Positions 46,343-55,246 of a stretch of DNA of 64,000 bases are shown piece after piece (within the stretch, counting starts at the first letter, position 1; every line of letters starts with the position of its first letter). The stretch spans positions 372,001-436,000 of the forward strand of contig JAHDYR010000002.1 in assembly GCA_019828565.1 (NCBI GenBank), given 5' to 3'. Both the position numbers and the translations under genes were made by a program. Under the pieces are notes generated by a model. The model was not told the origin of the DNA and searched no databases. It saw nothing but the letters and a program-made list of their open reading frames with translations. Source of the DNA: Carpediemonas membranifera. Lineage: Eukaryota; Fornicata.

Positions 46343-48124
46343 CTACATCTCAGTCTGCAGGCCGTTCTTCTCAGGCTCAAGCCACTCCTCCTTCATCGCC
46401 TCAACAAGCTCGTCGATCTCAGCCTGAGCCTTGGCAGGATCCTCACCGCCAAGCTCGGCGTACCACTTGATCTTGGGCTCAGTGCCGCTCGTACGAAGGG
46501 TCATAATGGCACCGTTATCGAACCAATAGGTGATCATATGCGCACCAGGCTGGAGAGGGAGGATAGCCTTCTGGTCGGCCTGGTTCGTATCGAGACCCGT
46601 GGTGAGATCGCGGATCTGGAGGGCAGTGAAACGACCGACCTTCTTCATGTAGTTCTCGGCGGTGGGGGCACGGAGGCGGGCGAATATCGAGTCGATGACG
46701 GGCTTCTCGTGGCAGATGAAAAAGCTGTTGTTGCACATAAAGTAGCCATACTTCTTCTGGAGGTCCTTGAAACGGCCAAAGAGGGTGTTACCAGCAGCGT
46801 AGGTGGCGGCAGTGAGCTCTGCCATCACGCCAGCAGCGCTGATGCCGTCCTTGTCGAAAACGAGGGGGCCGCACATGAAGCCGATGGCCTCCTCGAAACC
46901 AAGGATGGGAGTCACGCCTTCGTTGGCGAAACGGGCGCATTCGCGACCAATCCACTTGAAGCCGGTGAGCACGCCAGCGTACTGGGCGCCGTTGGCCTTG
47001 GCGTAGGCGCCAAGCATGTTTGTGGAAACGAGGCTGTTCACGAAGCAGCGCTTGTCGTTGGTGACATCGGGGCGGCGGGCGACATCGGCCTGGAAGAGCC
47101 AGTCGGCGAGAAGGACGCCGATCTGGTTTCCGTGGAGGGAACGCCAGCCGAGCTCAGTCTTCTCGGCAACAGCGAGGCGGTCAGCGTCAGGGTCGTTGGC
47201 GAAGATGACAGTCACGCCAGCCTCGTCAGCCTCCTTGATCGCAACAGTGAGACGCTCAGGAATCTCCGGGTTGGGGAACGCAGTGGTGGGGAAGGCGGGG
47301 TCGGGTTGGACCTGGGCCTTGACGGGGACGACCATCTTGTCGGTGTTGAAGCCGTAGGACTCGAGAGAGCGCATGGCGTACTTGTAGCCGACACCGTGCA
47401 TGGCAGAGTAGGCGATACGAACGGGGCAAGCGGCGTTCTCCTCGTCAGTACGGGCGCGAACGGATTGGATGTCCTTGTAGTAGCTATCCATGACCTCAGC
47501 ATGGATGTCGGTGACCTTATCGTTAGCGTCGACCTCAGCAACAGGGATAACGTCCCAGAGGTCGAGGTTGGCGATGATGGAGTCTTGGATACCCTTGTCG
47601 TGTGGCTCGGTAATCTGCACGCCATCAGACCAGTAGACCTTGTAGCCGTTGTCGGCCGCAGGGTTGTGGGAGGCAGTGACCATGATACCGCAGGCGGCGG
47701 AGTACTTCTTGACAGCGTACGGGACGAAGGGGGTGGGGACAATGTCCGAGTAGAGGCGGACGGGGATGCCCTCCTTCAGGAAGCAGGCAGCGGCAATACG
47801 GGCGAAGTCGTGGGAGTAGTAGCGGGCGTCGTGGCCGATGACTACGCCCTTTTCCTCGGCGTTGGGGACCATCTTCTTGACGTACTGGCAGAGGCCCTGG
47901 GAGGCCTGCTGGACAGTAACGATGTTCATGCAGATGTAGCCAGCAGCAATGCGGCCACGAAGGCCAGCAGTGCCGAAAGTCATGCGGTTGTTGAGCTTGA
48001 AGTGGATCTCGTCGTACTTCTCCTCCTTCATCAAGGTCTCCAGCTCCTCGCGGGTCTTGGGATCCTTATCAATCTTCATCCAAGCGTCATAATCGGCCTG
48101 AACGTCCTGCTGCGTCTTTGCCAT
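46343..48124 (-). CDS. Phosphoglucomutase/phosphomannomutase (PGM2-type alpha-D-phosphohexomutase)
   Basis: 593 residues from ATG 48124. It moves phosphate between C1 and C6 of hexoses, linking glycolysis with glycogen and nucleotide-sugar synthesis. Motifs in order: FGTAGLRGRI, catalytic Ser152 in TASHNP, Mg-binding DPDADR, sugar-binding GFEEAIGF, and the C-terminal phosphate loop RTSGTEPKIKWY. Length and the GLRG start place it with the PGM2/PMM group rather than the PGM1 type. No targeting signal, so cytosolic. All catalytic elements are intact. Confidence 0.9.
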   Translation of the reverse strand: MAKTQQDVQADYDAWMKIDKDPKTREELETLMKEEKYDEIHFKLNNRMTFGTAGLRGRIAAGYICMNIVTVQQASQGLCQYVKKMVPNAEEKGVVIGHDARYYSHDFARIAAACFLKEGIPVRLYSDIVPTPFVPYAVKKYSAACGIMVTASHNPAADNGYKVYWSDGVQITEPHDKGIQDSIIANLDLWDVIPVAEVDANDKVTDIHAEVMDSYYKDIQSVRARTDEENAACPVRIAYSAMHGVGYKYAMRSLESYGFNTDKMVVPVKAQVQPDPAFPTTAFPNPEIPERLTVAIKEADEAGVTVIFANDPDADRLAVAEKTELGWRSLHGNQIGVLLADWLFQADVARRPDVTNDKRCFVNSLVSTNMLGAYAKANGAQYAGVLTGFKWIGRECARFANEGVTPILGFEEAIGFMCGPLVFDKDGISAAGVMAELTAATYAAGNTLFGRFKDLQKKYGYFMCNNSFFICHEKPVIDSIFARLRAPTAENYMKKVGRFTALQIRDLTTGLDTNQADQKAILPLQPGAHMITYWFDNGAIMTLRTSGTEPKIKWYAELGGEDPAKAQAEIDELVEAMKEEWLEPEKNGLQTEM

Positions 48125-48352
48125 ACTTAAGAAGCAAGTGACACGTTTTCAAGCATTTTAGTGTCAAGTCCACGTTGGTCAACTGGGGCCCACGGCGCCT
48201 CGTCATTACGGCACAACACAGCCACACGCTCCAAGCCCCATATGCCGTCAGCCCCAGCCTTCCCAAGCCCATGCCTGATCTGATTCGATCCGATCTTTTT
48301 CTCGCAAAGATATCACAATCGTCTTTTCATTTACCATACATGTATACATACC
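48125..48352. other. Intergenic 228 bases between RFC4 and the hexomutase
   Basis: Holds the hexomutase promoter side and the RFC4 3' end. No motif is recognised. Confidence 0.4.
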
Positions 48353-49386
48353 CTACTTCCTCCCCCTGTCCATCTGCACCGAGTACCCAATAAACGCGAG
48401 CAAATCAAGCAACTGGAGTGACTCGAGAGCACCATCCTGAATATTACGATCCACAAGCGCCATACGACCAAGGATGGCGGCCTTGGCCTGGTCAGAGAGG
48501 AGCATGTCGTCGAAGATCACCTCGTTCATCTGCAACATCAGCTGTTTGACTGAATATGCAAGCTTAGTTAGTTCGTCAGCCTGGCGCTTGGCCGCGTCGA
48601 ACTGGCCGCTGCTGATCGTGCGGTAGACTTGACCCACGAGTTCATCCGGGATTCTACCGACCAGTGTGTCGATGTCCGCGGGCCCGGGCATCTCGAAGGC
48701 GGTAAAGGCCGTCTGCATCGTGGTGATTGCCTTGCGGAGGTCACCCCCACTGGTGGACACGATACGCTCGAGTGTGCCGTCAATAGTGTTGAGGCTCTCC
48801 TTCCTGGCTATCTTTCTAAGAGTGTTCAGGGAGGCGGCGGCTGGGATTGGCTGGAAGCGGAACTTGGCGCAACGAGATTTGATTGGATCAATGATCCGGG
48901 AAACATAGTTACAGATCAGACAGATCCTCGTGTTCTTACTGCATGTTTCCATGGTCCGCCTCAGCGCGCTCTGGGCATCGGGGGTGATGTTATCAGCCTC
49001 GTCGAGGATGACGAATTTGTAGTCCGGGCAGGGGTAGCCCTCCACCTTGGTGGTCACCACGATACGGGCAAACTCCTTAACGCGGGTCCTAATCACGTCT
49101 ATGCCTCGATCATCTGACGCGTTGAGAAAAAGAACGCGCTTCTTCATTTGCTTGGGGCCGTAGAGGTCGCGGCAGAGAGCGAGGATAGTAGAGGTCTTTC
49201 CTGTGCCGGGTGTGCCGTGGAAAAGCAGGTGGGGCATCTGTGTGAGAAGGATTGGGCAAAACGAACGTCTCCGGTTTCGATGGCGTTTCTAAGCATCTTA
49301 GTTACAGCCTCATGATGCGCAACACTCTCGATATCCTTGGGCCGGTACTTCTCCGTCCACGGAACCTCCGTCTTGGCACTGCTCAT
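48353..49386 (-). CDS. RFC4: Replication factor C small subunit (RFC4-like), two exons
   Basis: Exon 1 is 49267-49386 (40 codons, MSSAKTEVPWTEKYRPKD to NAIETGD). Exon 2 is 48353-49237 (from MPHLLFHGTPGTGKTS). Spliced length 334 residues, typical of RFC small subunits. It is an AAA+ subunit of the clamp loader that opens PCNA at primer ends. Walker A GTPGTGKTST, Walker B VILDEAD, sensor/arginine-finger region CNYVSRIIDPIKSRC, RFC box VPWTEKYRP. Without splicing, exon 1 runs into SFSHRCPTC nonsense while exon 2 lacks the RFC box, so the intron is well supported. The gene is divergent from TMA16. Confidence 0.9.
49238..49266 (-). other. Spliceosomal intron, 29 nt, in RFC4
   Basis: Phase 0, GTTCGT...CTTCTCACACAG. 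The 3' end is close to the Giardia consensus, in which the branch site sits directly beside ACACAG. Confidence 0.85.
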
Positions 49387-49547
49387 GTTCTCGCGCGAGT
49401 CCAGAAGTCGACCAAACAAAAGAGCCCAAAAAGAGGGATGCGTAGCTGAATAAGGTGTGCGTGCGTCATCGCATACTTGAAATGTCGTTACTGGCAGTGG
49501 TTGACGACTCCGCACTTTAAGCGAGCTTTGTCTGAGCTTTCGAGTCT

Positions 49548-50053
49548 ATGCCGAAGAGAGAGGCTAACCCGAACAAGATCCTTCACCGTTCGTCGCATAT
49601 ACGTCATATTACTCAGCAAAGAGCCGGAAGGTCGCCAAGATCAAGCGGTTGGAGCAGAGAATCACCAAAGTGAACGCTCCAATCCTCAAGCGCCAGCGGA
49701 ACGCTTCCGATGCGAAAGTATTCATGTGCAAATACTTTAAGATGCAGCTTGAGACTTTCCGTACTGAGGACGGCAAGGTTAATCCCCTCCCTGAAGCAGA
49801 GGCTGTGAAGATCGTCTCCACGTTCGTCCACCGGAACGACGGCATCATCGCCTCCAAAACCACAGATAAGGCGCACAGCAAGTGGGATCTTGTTGCCTTC
49901 GAGCACAACGCGCAGAAGGAAAAGTCCGAACTTGCCTCGGGTTTCTTTGAGGCCCCCGACTTGACGAGCAAGAAGGGTGTGCGGGCGCTGCTTGAGTGGG
50001 ATGAGATGGGCCACTCAACCCCCGCCCTGGTCATGCGGAAGTACAAGGGCTGA
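49548..50053 (+). CDS. TMA16: Translation-machinery-associated protein TMA16-like, two exons
   Basis: Exon 1 is 49548-49587 (MPKREANPNKILH plus one base); exon 2 is 49617-50053. Spliced length is 158 residues. The joined N-terminus reads KILHPKSRKVAKIKRLEQRI, matching the F/LHPxSRKAxQLxR opening of TMA16. The C-terminus FEAPDLTSKKGVRALLEWD matches the FEIPDIxxxxxVKxFREWD end of the family. TMA16 associates with pre-60S particles. Without splicing the HPxSRK motif is split across frames. The neighbour MAK11 also acts in 60S assembly. Confidence 0.75.
49588..49616 (+). other. Spliceosomal intron, 29 nt, in TMA16
   Basis: Phase 1, GTTCGTCGCA...ATATTACTCAG. Same length and same 5' hexamer as the RFC4 intron, only about 200 bases from it in the divergent gene. 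Confidence 0.8.
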
Positions 50054-50191
50054 GCCCTGTCGCGGATTAAAAAAGCGCTTTTGAGATTTGTTTAATGATG
50101 GCGAAGGTGGTGGGCTTGGTTGGAGCTTGCCTCGAGGTGGGCCCTGCTGTCCTGTGTGGTGCGAGCAGTGTGACTCGGCGACTTTGAAGCG

Positions 50192-51196
50192 ATGAACGTA
50201 GTTGGCTACATCGCTGTTGGGACGTATGCTAGAACCGGTGCGGTACATCAGTTTGCCGTGAAATACGGCATGGACGACAACGGCGAGGGCACATGGTCCA
50301 TTGACCACCAGGCGTCCACAGAGATCGGATGCTCGGTGAAATGCCTCGCTCATTGCCCCGAGCGCAAGAGCATTATCGCCGGCGACGATAGAGGCTCCAT
50401 CCACATGCTGAACATGCACAAAGACGACTCCGACACGATGGAGCTCCACTCAGATGCGATCACATCGCTCTCTGTCCGCGGTAACTCCATCCTCGCGGCC
50501 GCAGCGGACGGTAACATCGCTATCGTGGACGTGGAGAACGGCCTCATCGACCACGTGACCACGAAAAGCCCCAGCCGTCGCATATACCCCTCTCTCGCCG
50601 TCCACCCATCCGGCAGGCTTGCTCTCTCCGTCAACGGCGGCCGGGTGCTTACCATGTGGGATCTGGAACACAAGAAGAGCGCGCTCACAGTCAAGCTCGA
50701 CCGAGCGAGATACAATGATGTCCAGTTCGTCTGCTTCCCCGCAGAAGAAGGCGGCGAGCCCGCCGCAGAGCCTAACGCCGCAGTCACCCTGTGTCGCGAG
50801 TCTGTGGACGTTTACTCTCTCGCGGACAACTTCAGTGTCCCCACGTTCTCACTGGAGGTCCCCACCGGTGGCCTATGGACTTGCATGCACGTGTGCGGCG
50901 GCACCATTTACGTTGGCGACAGTCTCGGCAACATCCACGTCGTAAGAGGCACCCTTGAAGACATCGACGTTGCCGTACAACGCTGCCACCGACACCGTGT
51001 GAACACGATCCAGACTTTCCCCCTGAACGACGGGGCTGGGACCCACACCATGGTCGTCAGCACAGATTCGTTCAGCGTGACTGACAGCGGCGTTGCACTG
51101 TGGGTTGACGGGGGTGAGGCCGAGGAGCCGCTCATGGGTCTGGCAGACGCAGAGATTCCTGCTAAGGTGCTCGCAGCCATGGCGTGCAGCGCGTAA
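50192..51196 (+). CDS. MAK11: WD40 protein MAK11/PAK1IP1-like, 60S ribosome assembly
   Basis: 334 residues from ATG 50192. WD-type blades: GYIAVGTYARTGAVHQF, KSIIAGDDRGSIHMLNM, SDAITSLSVRGNSILAAAAD, LAVHPSGRLALSVNGGRVLT with MWDLEHKKSALT. The last of these matches the diagnostic IHPSGKLALSVGTDKTLRTW stretch of PAK1IP1/MAK11, as does the VTLCRESVDVYSL strand (VVIIQNKIDIYQL). Length agrees. The yeast protein is nucleolar and needed for 60S maturation. The gene follows TMA16 in tandem with a 138-base gap. Confidence 0.7.
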   Translation: MNVVGYIAVGTYARTGAVHQFAVKYGMDDNGEGTWSIDHQASTEIGCSVKCLAHCPERKSIIAGDDRGSIHMLNMHKDDSDTMELHSDAITSLSVRGNSILAAAADGNIAIVDVENGLIDHVTTKSPSRRIYPSLAVHPSGRLALSVNGGRVLTMWDLEHKKSALTVKLDRARYNDVQFVCFPAEEGGEPAAEPNAAVTLCRESVDVYSLADNFSVPTFSLEVPTGGLWTCMHVCGGTIYVGDSLGNIHVVRGTLEDIDVAVQRCHRHRVNTIQTFPLNDGAGTHTMVVSTDSFSVTDSGVALWVDGGEAEEPLMGLADAEIPAKVLAAMACSA

Positions 51197-51433
51197 TATA
51201 CATAAAGTAACATGCGGAGATTTATGGAGGTTTGGGTGCTGATGTTCATCCTTTCGCGTGCCTTGCTTGGTTAGGGTTGATAATCATTCTCTCTGAGAGC
51301 GAATTTGAAAACAGCCGGGATACAAGGTATAGCAGCTCTTGGAGCCGACAAGGGCATCGTCATTCGAGTCAGAGTTCGGCAGGTGGCAGAACATTTATGT
51401 TTACGCATTTTAAGGTTCACATCCTCCACACAT

Positions 51434-54400
51434 ATGCGGCTCATTGCGCTAGTCCTTGCGCTTTTTCTGGTTGCAGTAAGCGCAGCACAGGACATTAACC
51501 CCGCCTTCTATGAAAAGGCGCTGGAGGATAACGTGGATATCTTTGTCAGCTGCCAGCAAGAGATTATTGGCATTAGCGGCAACGAGAACCAGATTACATG
51601 CTACTTCTTTGGTACCAAGATCGATGTACCCACGACCAACCCCGTTACAACGGTTACCACGGCCTTTGGCACTTCCACGAACGTCGGCTACACCCACATT
51701 GGCACTAACGTCCGCGAGATCTTCATCTACCACGCCACTTTCGCCGTTCCCGACCCCGCCAACCCCGTTTACGCGTACTACGACTGCAACTGGAAGTTTA
51801 CCTTCACCACTGGTTCGTATTCCATCGCCATGGACACGCTTCTTTCCATGACCCACGGCACGGTCACCTTTGACGCCAACACCAACATCGTCTACGTCGC
51901 CGGCGACAACTCTGCCGGCCAGATTGACACCAACACTGGCGAGAAGACTTACGATTCCCCCTCGAACCACTGGAGCACCGCCCCGTTCGAGTACCACACT
52001 GTCGACTACGTGGAAGTCGGCGACAGCACGTTTGTGATCACCAACGAGGGCGAGCTCTGGACGCTGGGCGGCAGCAAGTACCCCGGCCGGACGCTGGCCA
52101 CCACTGATGTCTGGCTTCAGGTGTTTGCTCCCAACGGCAACGCCAACATCCTCTTCGACGGCGTCACTGTCGGTGATAACCACGCCCTGTTCAAGGCCTA
52201 CGACAGCATCACCCTCCGCACATATGTGTACGTCGCCGGCACTGGCCTTGCCACAAACTGCACGACTCCGAACAAGTACAAGCTCACCGAACTCACCCAG
52301 TTCAACGACCTCGACGTTGTAGACATCGAGGCTACATCCAGAGCATCGTACATCCTCCTTGCCGACGGCACGCTCTATGCTTGCGGTGACAACACCCTCG
52401 GCCAGCTCGGTGACGGCACCACTGTCTCCCGCTCCCAGTTCAAGCCCGTCAACCTCCCCGCTGGCTTTATCCCCTACGCTCTCGGCCAGGCCCGCGGTGA
52501 CAACATGTTTGCCATCAACTCTGCAGGCAAGGTTGCCGCCTGGGGTGACAACTCTGTCGGCCAGCTCGGCATCAACTCCGAAGCCCAGTACCAGGGCACC
52601 CCCACCTACGTCAGCGGTGTCAGCGGCTCTGCCATCCACGTGGCGGCCGGTAAGGACTTCACCCTCGCCCTCTCTGATGACGGGCTCCAGGTCTACGGCG
52701 TCGGCAACGTCAAGTACACAGGCACCGATCCCGCCGTCGTCACTGGCAAGTACATCAAGGCCTTCGCCAAGTCTACCCTCGTCCCACCCAACACCGCCGC
52801 CATCTCTACTGGCTACGTCCACACCGTGGCCCTCGTCACCGGCGACACCGCATCAGTCTACACCTGGGGCGACAACGGTTCCGGCCAGCTCGCCCAGGGT
52901 GAGGGCGCCAAGTCCACGGTCACCCCCACCATGGTCCCAGCCCTCTCGGGCACGGCCACCCAGTCCCGCCCCTTTAGCCGAGTGTATGCCGGCCAGGAGC
53001 ACACCATTGCTATGGAGTCGACGGACATGCACGATCAGGCCTTTTACGAGATTTACCCCGACGGCATGGTCAGAGTGGCTTCGCTCTCTGGCACGGTCGG
53101 CAAGTCTATCCTTGGGGCGGTCGAGCAGTACGGCGCGACGTACTCTTCTGTGCACTCTGCTACAGTAGATATGGTTGACGATATCTTCTGGATCTGGTCC
53201 GATTCGCACTATCCTGTTACTGACGAGATTCTCCAATTCACTATCCGCAACGAGGCTCGCGAGAAATCATTCCGTTTCGCAATCCCCGCCTGCGTCACCA
53301 TCAAGCCCAAGGTCCGCTCCATCGACCTCTCCTTCGACGGCGCAGCATGGAACGTGGCCCTCGACCTGACCCACGGCGTCATCAACCCCCTGATGTCTCA
53401 GGTCTCCATGGACTGCATGGGGCTGGTGTCGCACCAGATCACACTCAACGCCATGGACGTGGGCGCGGGGTCCGCCTGGGACCTCAGGCTGTCTGCCATG
53501 CAAATCATCGGCGGCAAGGCCAGGATGCTGTACTCCTACTACTCACAGTGCACGCTGACTATTGACGGCGTGACCATGTACCAGGGCGACATCGGCACCC
53601 CTCTTGCCCTTGATGAGACGCTCTCCACGTTCTCCCTCAAGATGGAAACCCCTTATGTCCACTACGGCGGCCAGATGAACGCATGCATCGGCCCTCGTGA
53701 CGACTACAACCGGTTCCTCCCCATGAAGAACGCCGACCTTGTCGCCAACACCCAGTTTGTCGCAGTTTACCCCACTACTGTCTCCTCCGAGCAGACCCAG
53801 GAGCTCTTCTTTATGGGTCACGCCCCCACCTTTATCTACGACGAGGACCACGAGCGCTACTGCGTTGCAGTCCAGACCAACTTCCCCGTCTCTGGGCAGA
53901 TTCAGGCCAAGTACAAGGGCCAGATCATCGGCCGCGAGAAGTTTGTCCAGATGCGGGCAGACTCGACCAAGAGCGCCATCACCATGGTCGACCAGGAGTC
54001 CGTTCTCACCGCTGACGTCCCCGTGACGTTCTGTGCCAACGCATATGACATTCAGGCTGTCCGTAAGATCACCAGCGCCCCTCCGCTCGCGTTTGACTTC
54101 TTCTTTTTCAACCAGGACACCGGCAACAGCCTTGTGCTCAACCCCAACCTCATCCCCGCGACTGGCGACTACTGTGTCTCCGTCGCCTTCCTACCCGGCC
54201 AGTACACCTACTCTGCGACGTTCAACGGCCTCCAGACTCTCATCGGTGGCGGTACGTTCGCTGTCAAGGCGGTACCCACGTCCACGGGCGGCAGTGGAAG
54301 CTCCTTCTCCGGGAGTGGTATTGAGGTCGCCCTCGCCGTGACTGCCCTCGTACTCGGCTTGCTCATCGCCTGCGTCGGGCTCATTGGCGGTGCAGTCGTT

Positions 54401-54556
54401 GCTGCTGGTGGCGTCCTCTATGGCGTTGTAATCGGCAAGGGCATCCCATCCGGCACGGGCCGCTCGATGGCCTCAGCGGTTGACCGGGCCGACGAGCAGT
54501 TTGGTCTCCTTCGCGGTGTCCAGAACGCGGATTACCTGGGTGAGGATGCGCTGTAG
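51434..54556 (+). CDS. Secreted RCC1-type propeller protein with C-terminal membrane anchor
   Basis: 1040 residues from ATG 51434. Signal peptide MRLIALVLALFLVAVSAAQD. Residues about 145-535 contain RCC1 blades (NIVYVAGDNSAGQIDT, TLYACGDNTLGQLGDGTT, KVAAWGDNSVGQLGINSE, SVYTWGDNGSGQLAQGE). Then comes a long beta-rich ectodomain with scattered Cys. A membrane segment near 975-1015 (VALAVTALVLGLLIACVGLI) is followed by a short tail. RCC1 proteins are usually nuclear or cytosolic; here the propeller faces the lumen or exterior. No close DNA similarity to the dispersed family is seen. Role unknown, possibly adhesion. Confidence 0.75.
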   Translation: MRLIALVLALFLVAVSAAQDINPAFYEKALEDNVDIFVSCQQEIIGISGNENQITCYFFGTKIDVPTTNPVTTVTTAFGTSTNVGYTHIGTNVREIFIYHATFAVPDPANPVYAYYDCNWKFTFTTGSYSIAMDTLLSMTHGTVTFDANTNIVYVAGDNSAGQIDTNTGEKTYDSPSNHWSTAPFEYHTVDYVEVGDSTFVITNEGELWTLGGSKYPGRTLATTDVWLQVFAPNGNANILFDGVTVGDNHALFKAYDSITLRTYVYVAGTGLATNCTTPNKYKLTELTQFNDLDVVDIEATSRASYILLADGTLYACGDNTLGQLGDGTTVSRSQFKPVNLPAGFIPYALGQARGDNMFAINSAGKVAAWGDNSVGQLGINSEAQYQGTPTYVSGVSGSAIHVAAGKDFTLALSDDGLQVYGVGNVKYTGTDPAVVTGKYIKAFAKSTLVPPNTAAISTGYVHTVALVTGDTASVYTWGDNGSGQLAQGEGAKSTVTPTMVPALSGTATQSRPFSRVYAGQEHTIAMESTDMHDQAFYEIYPDGMVRVASLSGTVGKSILGAVEQYGATYSSVHSATVDMVDDIFWIWSDSHYPVTDEILQFTIRNEAREKSFRFAIPACVTIKPKVRSIDLSFDGAAWNVALDLTHGVINPLMSQVSMDCMGLVSHQITLNAMDVGAGSAWDLRLSAMQIIGGKARMLYSYYSQCTLTIDGVTMYQGDIGTPLALDETLSTFSLKMETPYVHYGGQMNACIGPRDDYNRFLPMKNADLVANTQFVAVYPTTVSSEQTQELFFMGHAPTFIYDEDHERYCVAVQTNFPVSGQIQAKYKGQIIGREKFVQMRADSTKSAITMVDQESVLTADVPVTFCANAYDIQAVRKITSAPPLAFDFFFFNQDTGNSLVLNPNLIPATGDYCVSVAFLPGQYTYSATFNGLQTLIGGGTFAVKAVPTSTGGSGSSFSGSGIEVALAVTALVLGLLIACVGLIGGAVVAAGGVLYGVVIGKGIPSGTGRSMASAVDRADEQFGLLRGVQNADYLGEDAL

Positions 54557-55246
54557 AGTGGTGTGCGGATAAAAAAGCTTCGTATTTGCATGAGGGGGTC
54601 ATTTAACTTGGTGACTCGGGTGTGGCGGCTGAGATGGTTGAGTGTGAAGCGTCCAGGGATTATTGGTGAGATTGTACAAGCCGAGGTCGACCCGTGGATA
54701 CCGGGCCCGCCTGATAAAAGCTATCCTTCTTTGTGGGTGAACGCTGGCCTAGCAGACCCAGGAGCAAGGGAAGCATCAGTGGTATCAGCGAGGGCTAGCC
54801 CAACCACTCAACCTGCGCGGGCAAACTCGACCCACACTACTAGCGGCGTGGTAGGCCCGTCGTTGCCCTCTGTAAGGGCGACCGCGAGATCGAGCTTCTG
54901 TCGCGTTCTCGAGTCATTTAACCTGTGTCACTGACGTCACTACCAATCTCAACCTTTACGCGAGCAATCATAAATTGGATATTGCGTTCGTCATCCCCGC
55001 GAGGAGGCCACGATAGTTGGAGGACGTGCATCGCAGTAAACCATAAACGGGTGTCAGGTCCTGGGCTGAAGGCTGGTCTGGTATCGCAATGGTCCAAGTC
55101 AGTCGGCGATCGAGTCATTCTCGACGATCGTTGTTCAGGAACCTTTTCAGCAGCTGGACGCCTGCATTAACGATGTTGATACTGAGATTGCTAAGCTGAA
55201 CGGCATGGTGCTTCCAGACGAGGAGATCGATGCCCGCCTCGCCTGA
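54557..55246. other. Spacer and copy F 5' flank
   Basis: 54557-54688 is unique. At 54689-54709 a family end motif appears (gtcgacccgtggataccggg). From about 54709 to 55246 the sequence is nearly identical to the copy E 5' flank (opposite strand). It includes an open frame (DACINDVDTEIAKLN to DARLA) that ends in TGA directly before ATG 55247. Confidence 0.6.
54690..54709 (+). repeat. Family end motif at the 5' boundary of copy F
   Basis: gtcgacccgtggataccggg differs by two bases from gtcgacccgtggaccccggg at the 3' end of copy A. It abuts the cctgataaaag sequence at which arms E and F begin to match. Confidence 0.65.

Noticed and set aside
46205-48130. 641-codon plus-strand ORF
   Set aside because: Exact antisense shadow of the phosphohexomutase. 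It is rich in Val/Leu/Gly/Glu as expected for the reverse of a GC-rich gene, with no recognisable domain.
51449-52822. 457-codon minus-strand ORF
   Set aside because: Antisense shadow of the secreted RCC1 protein.
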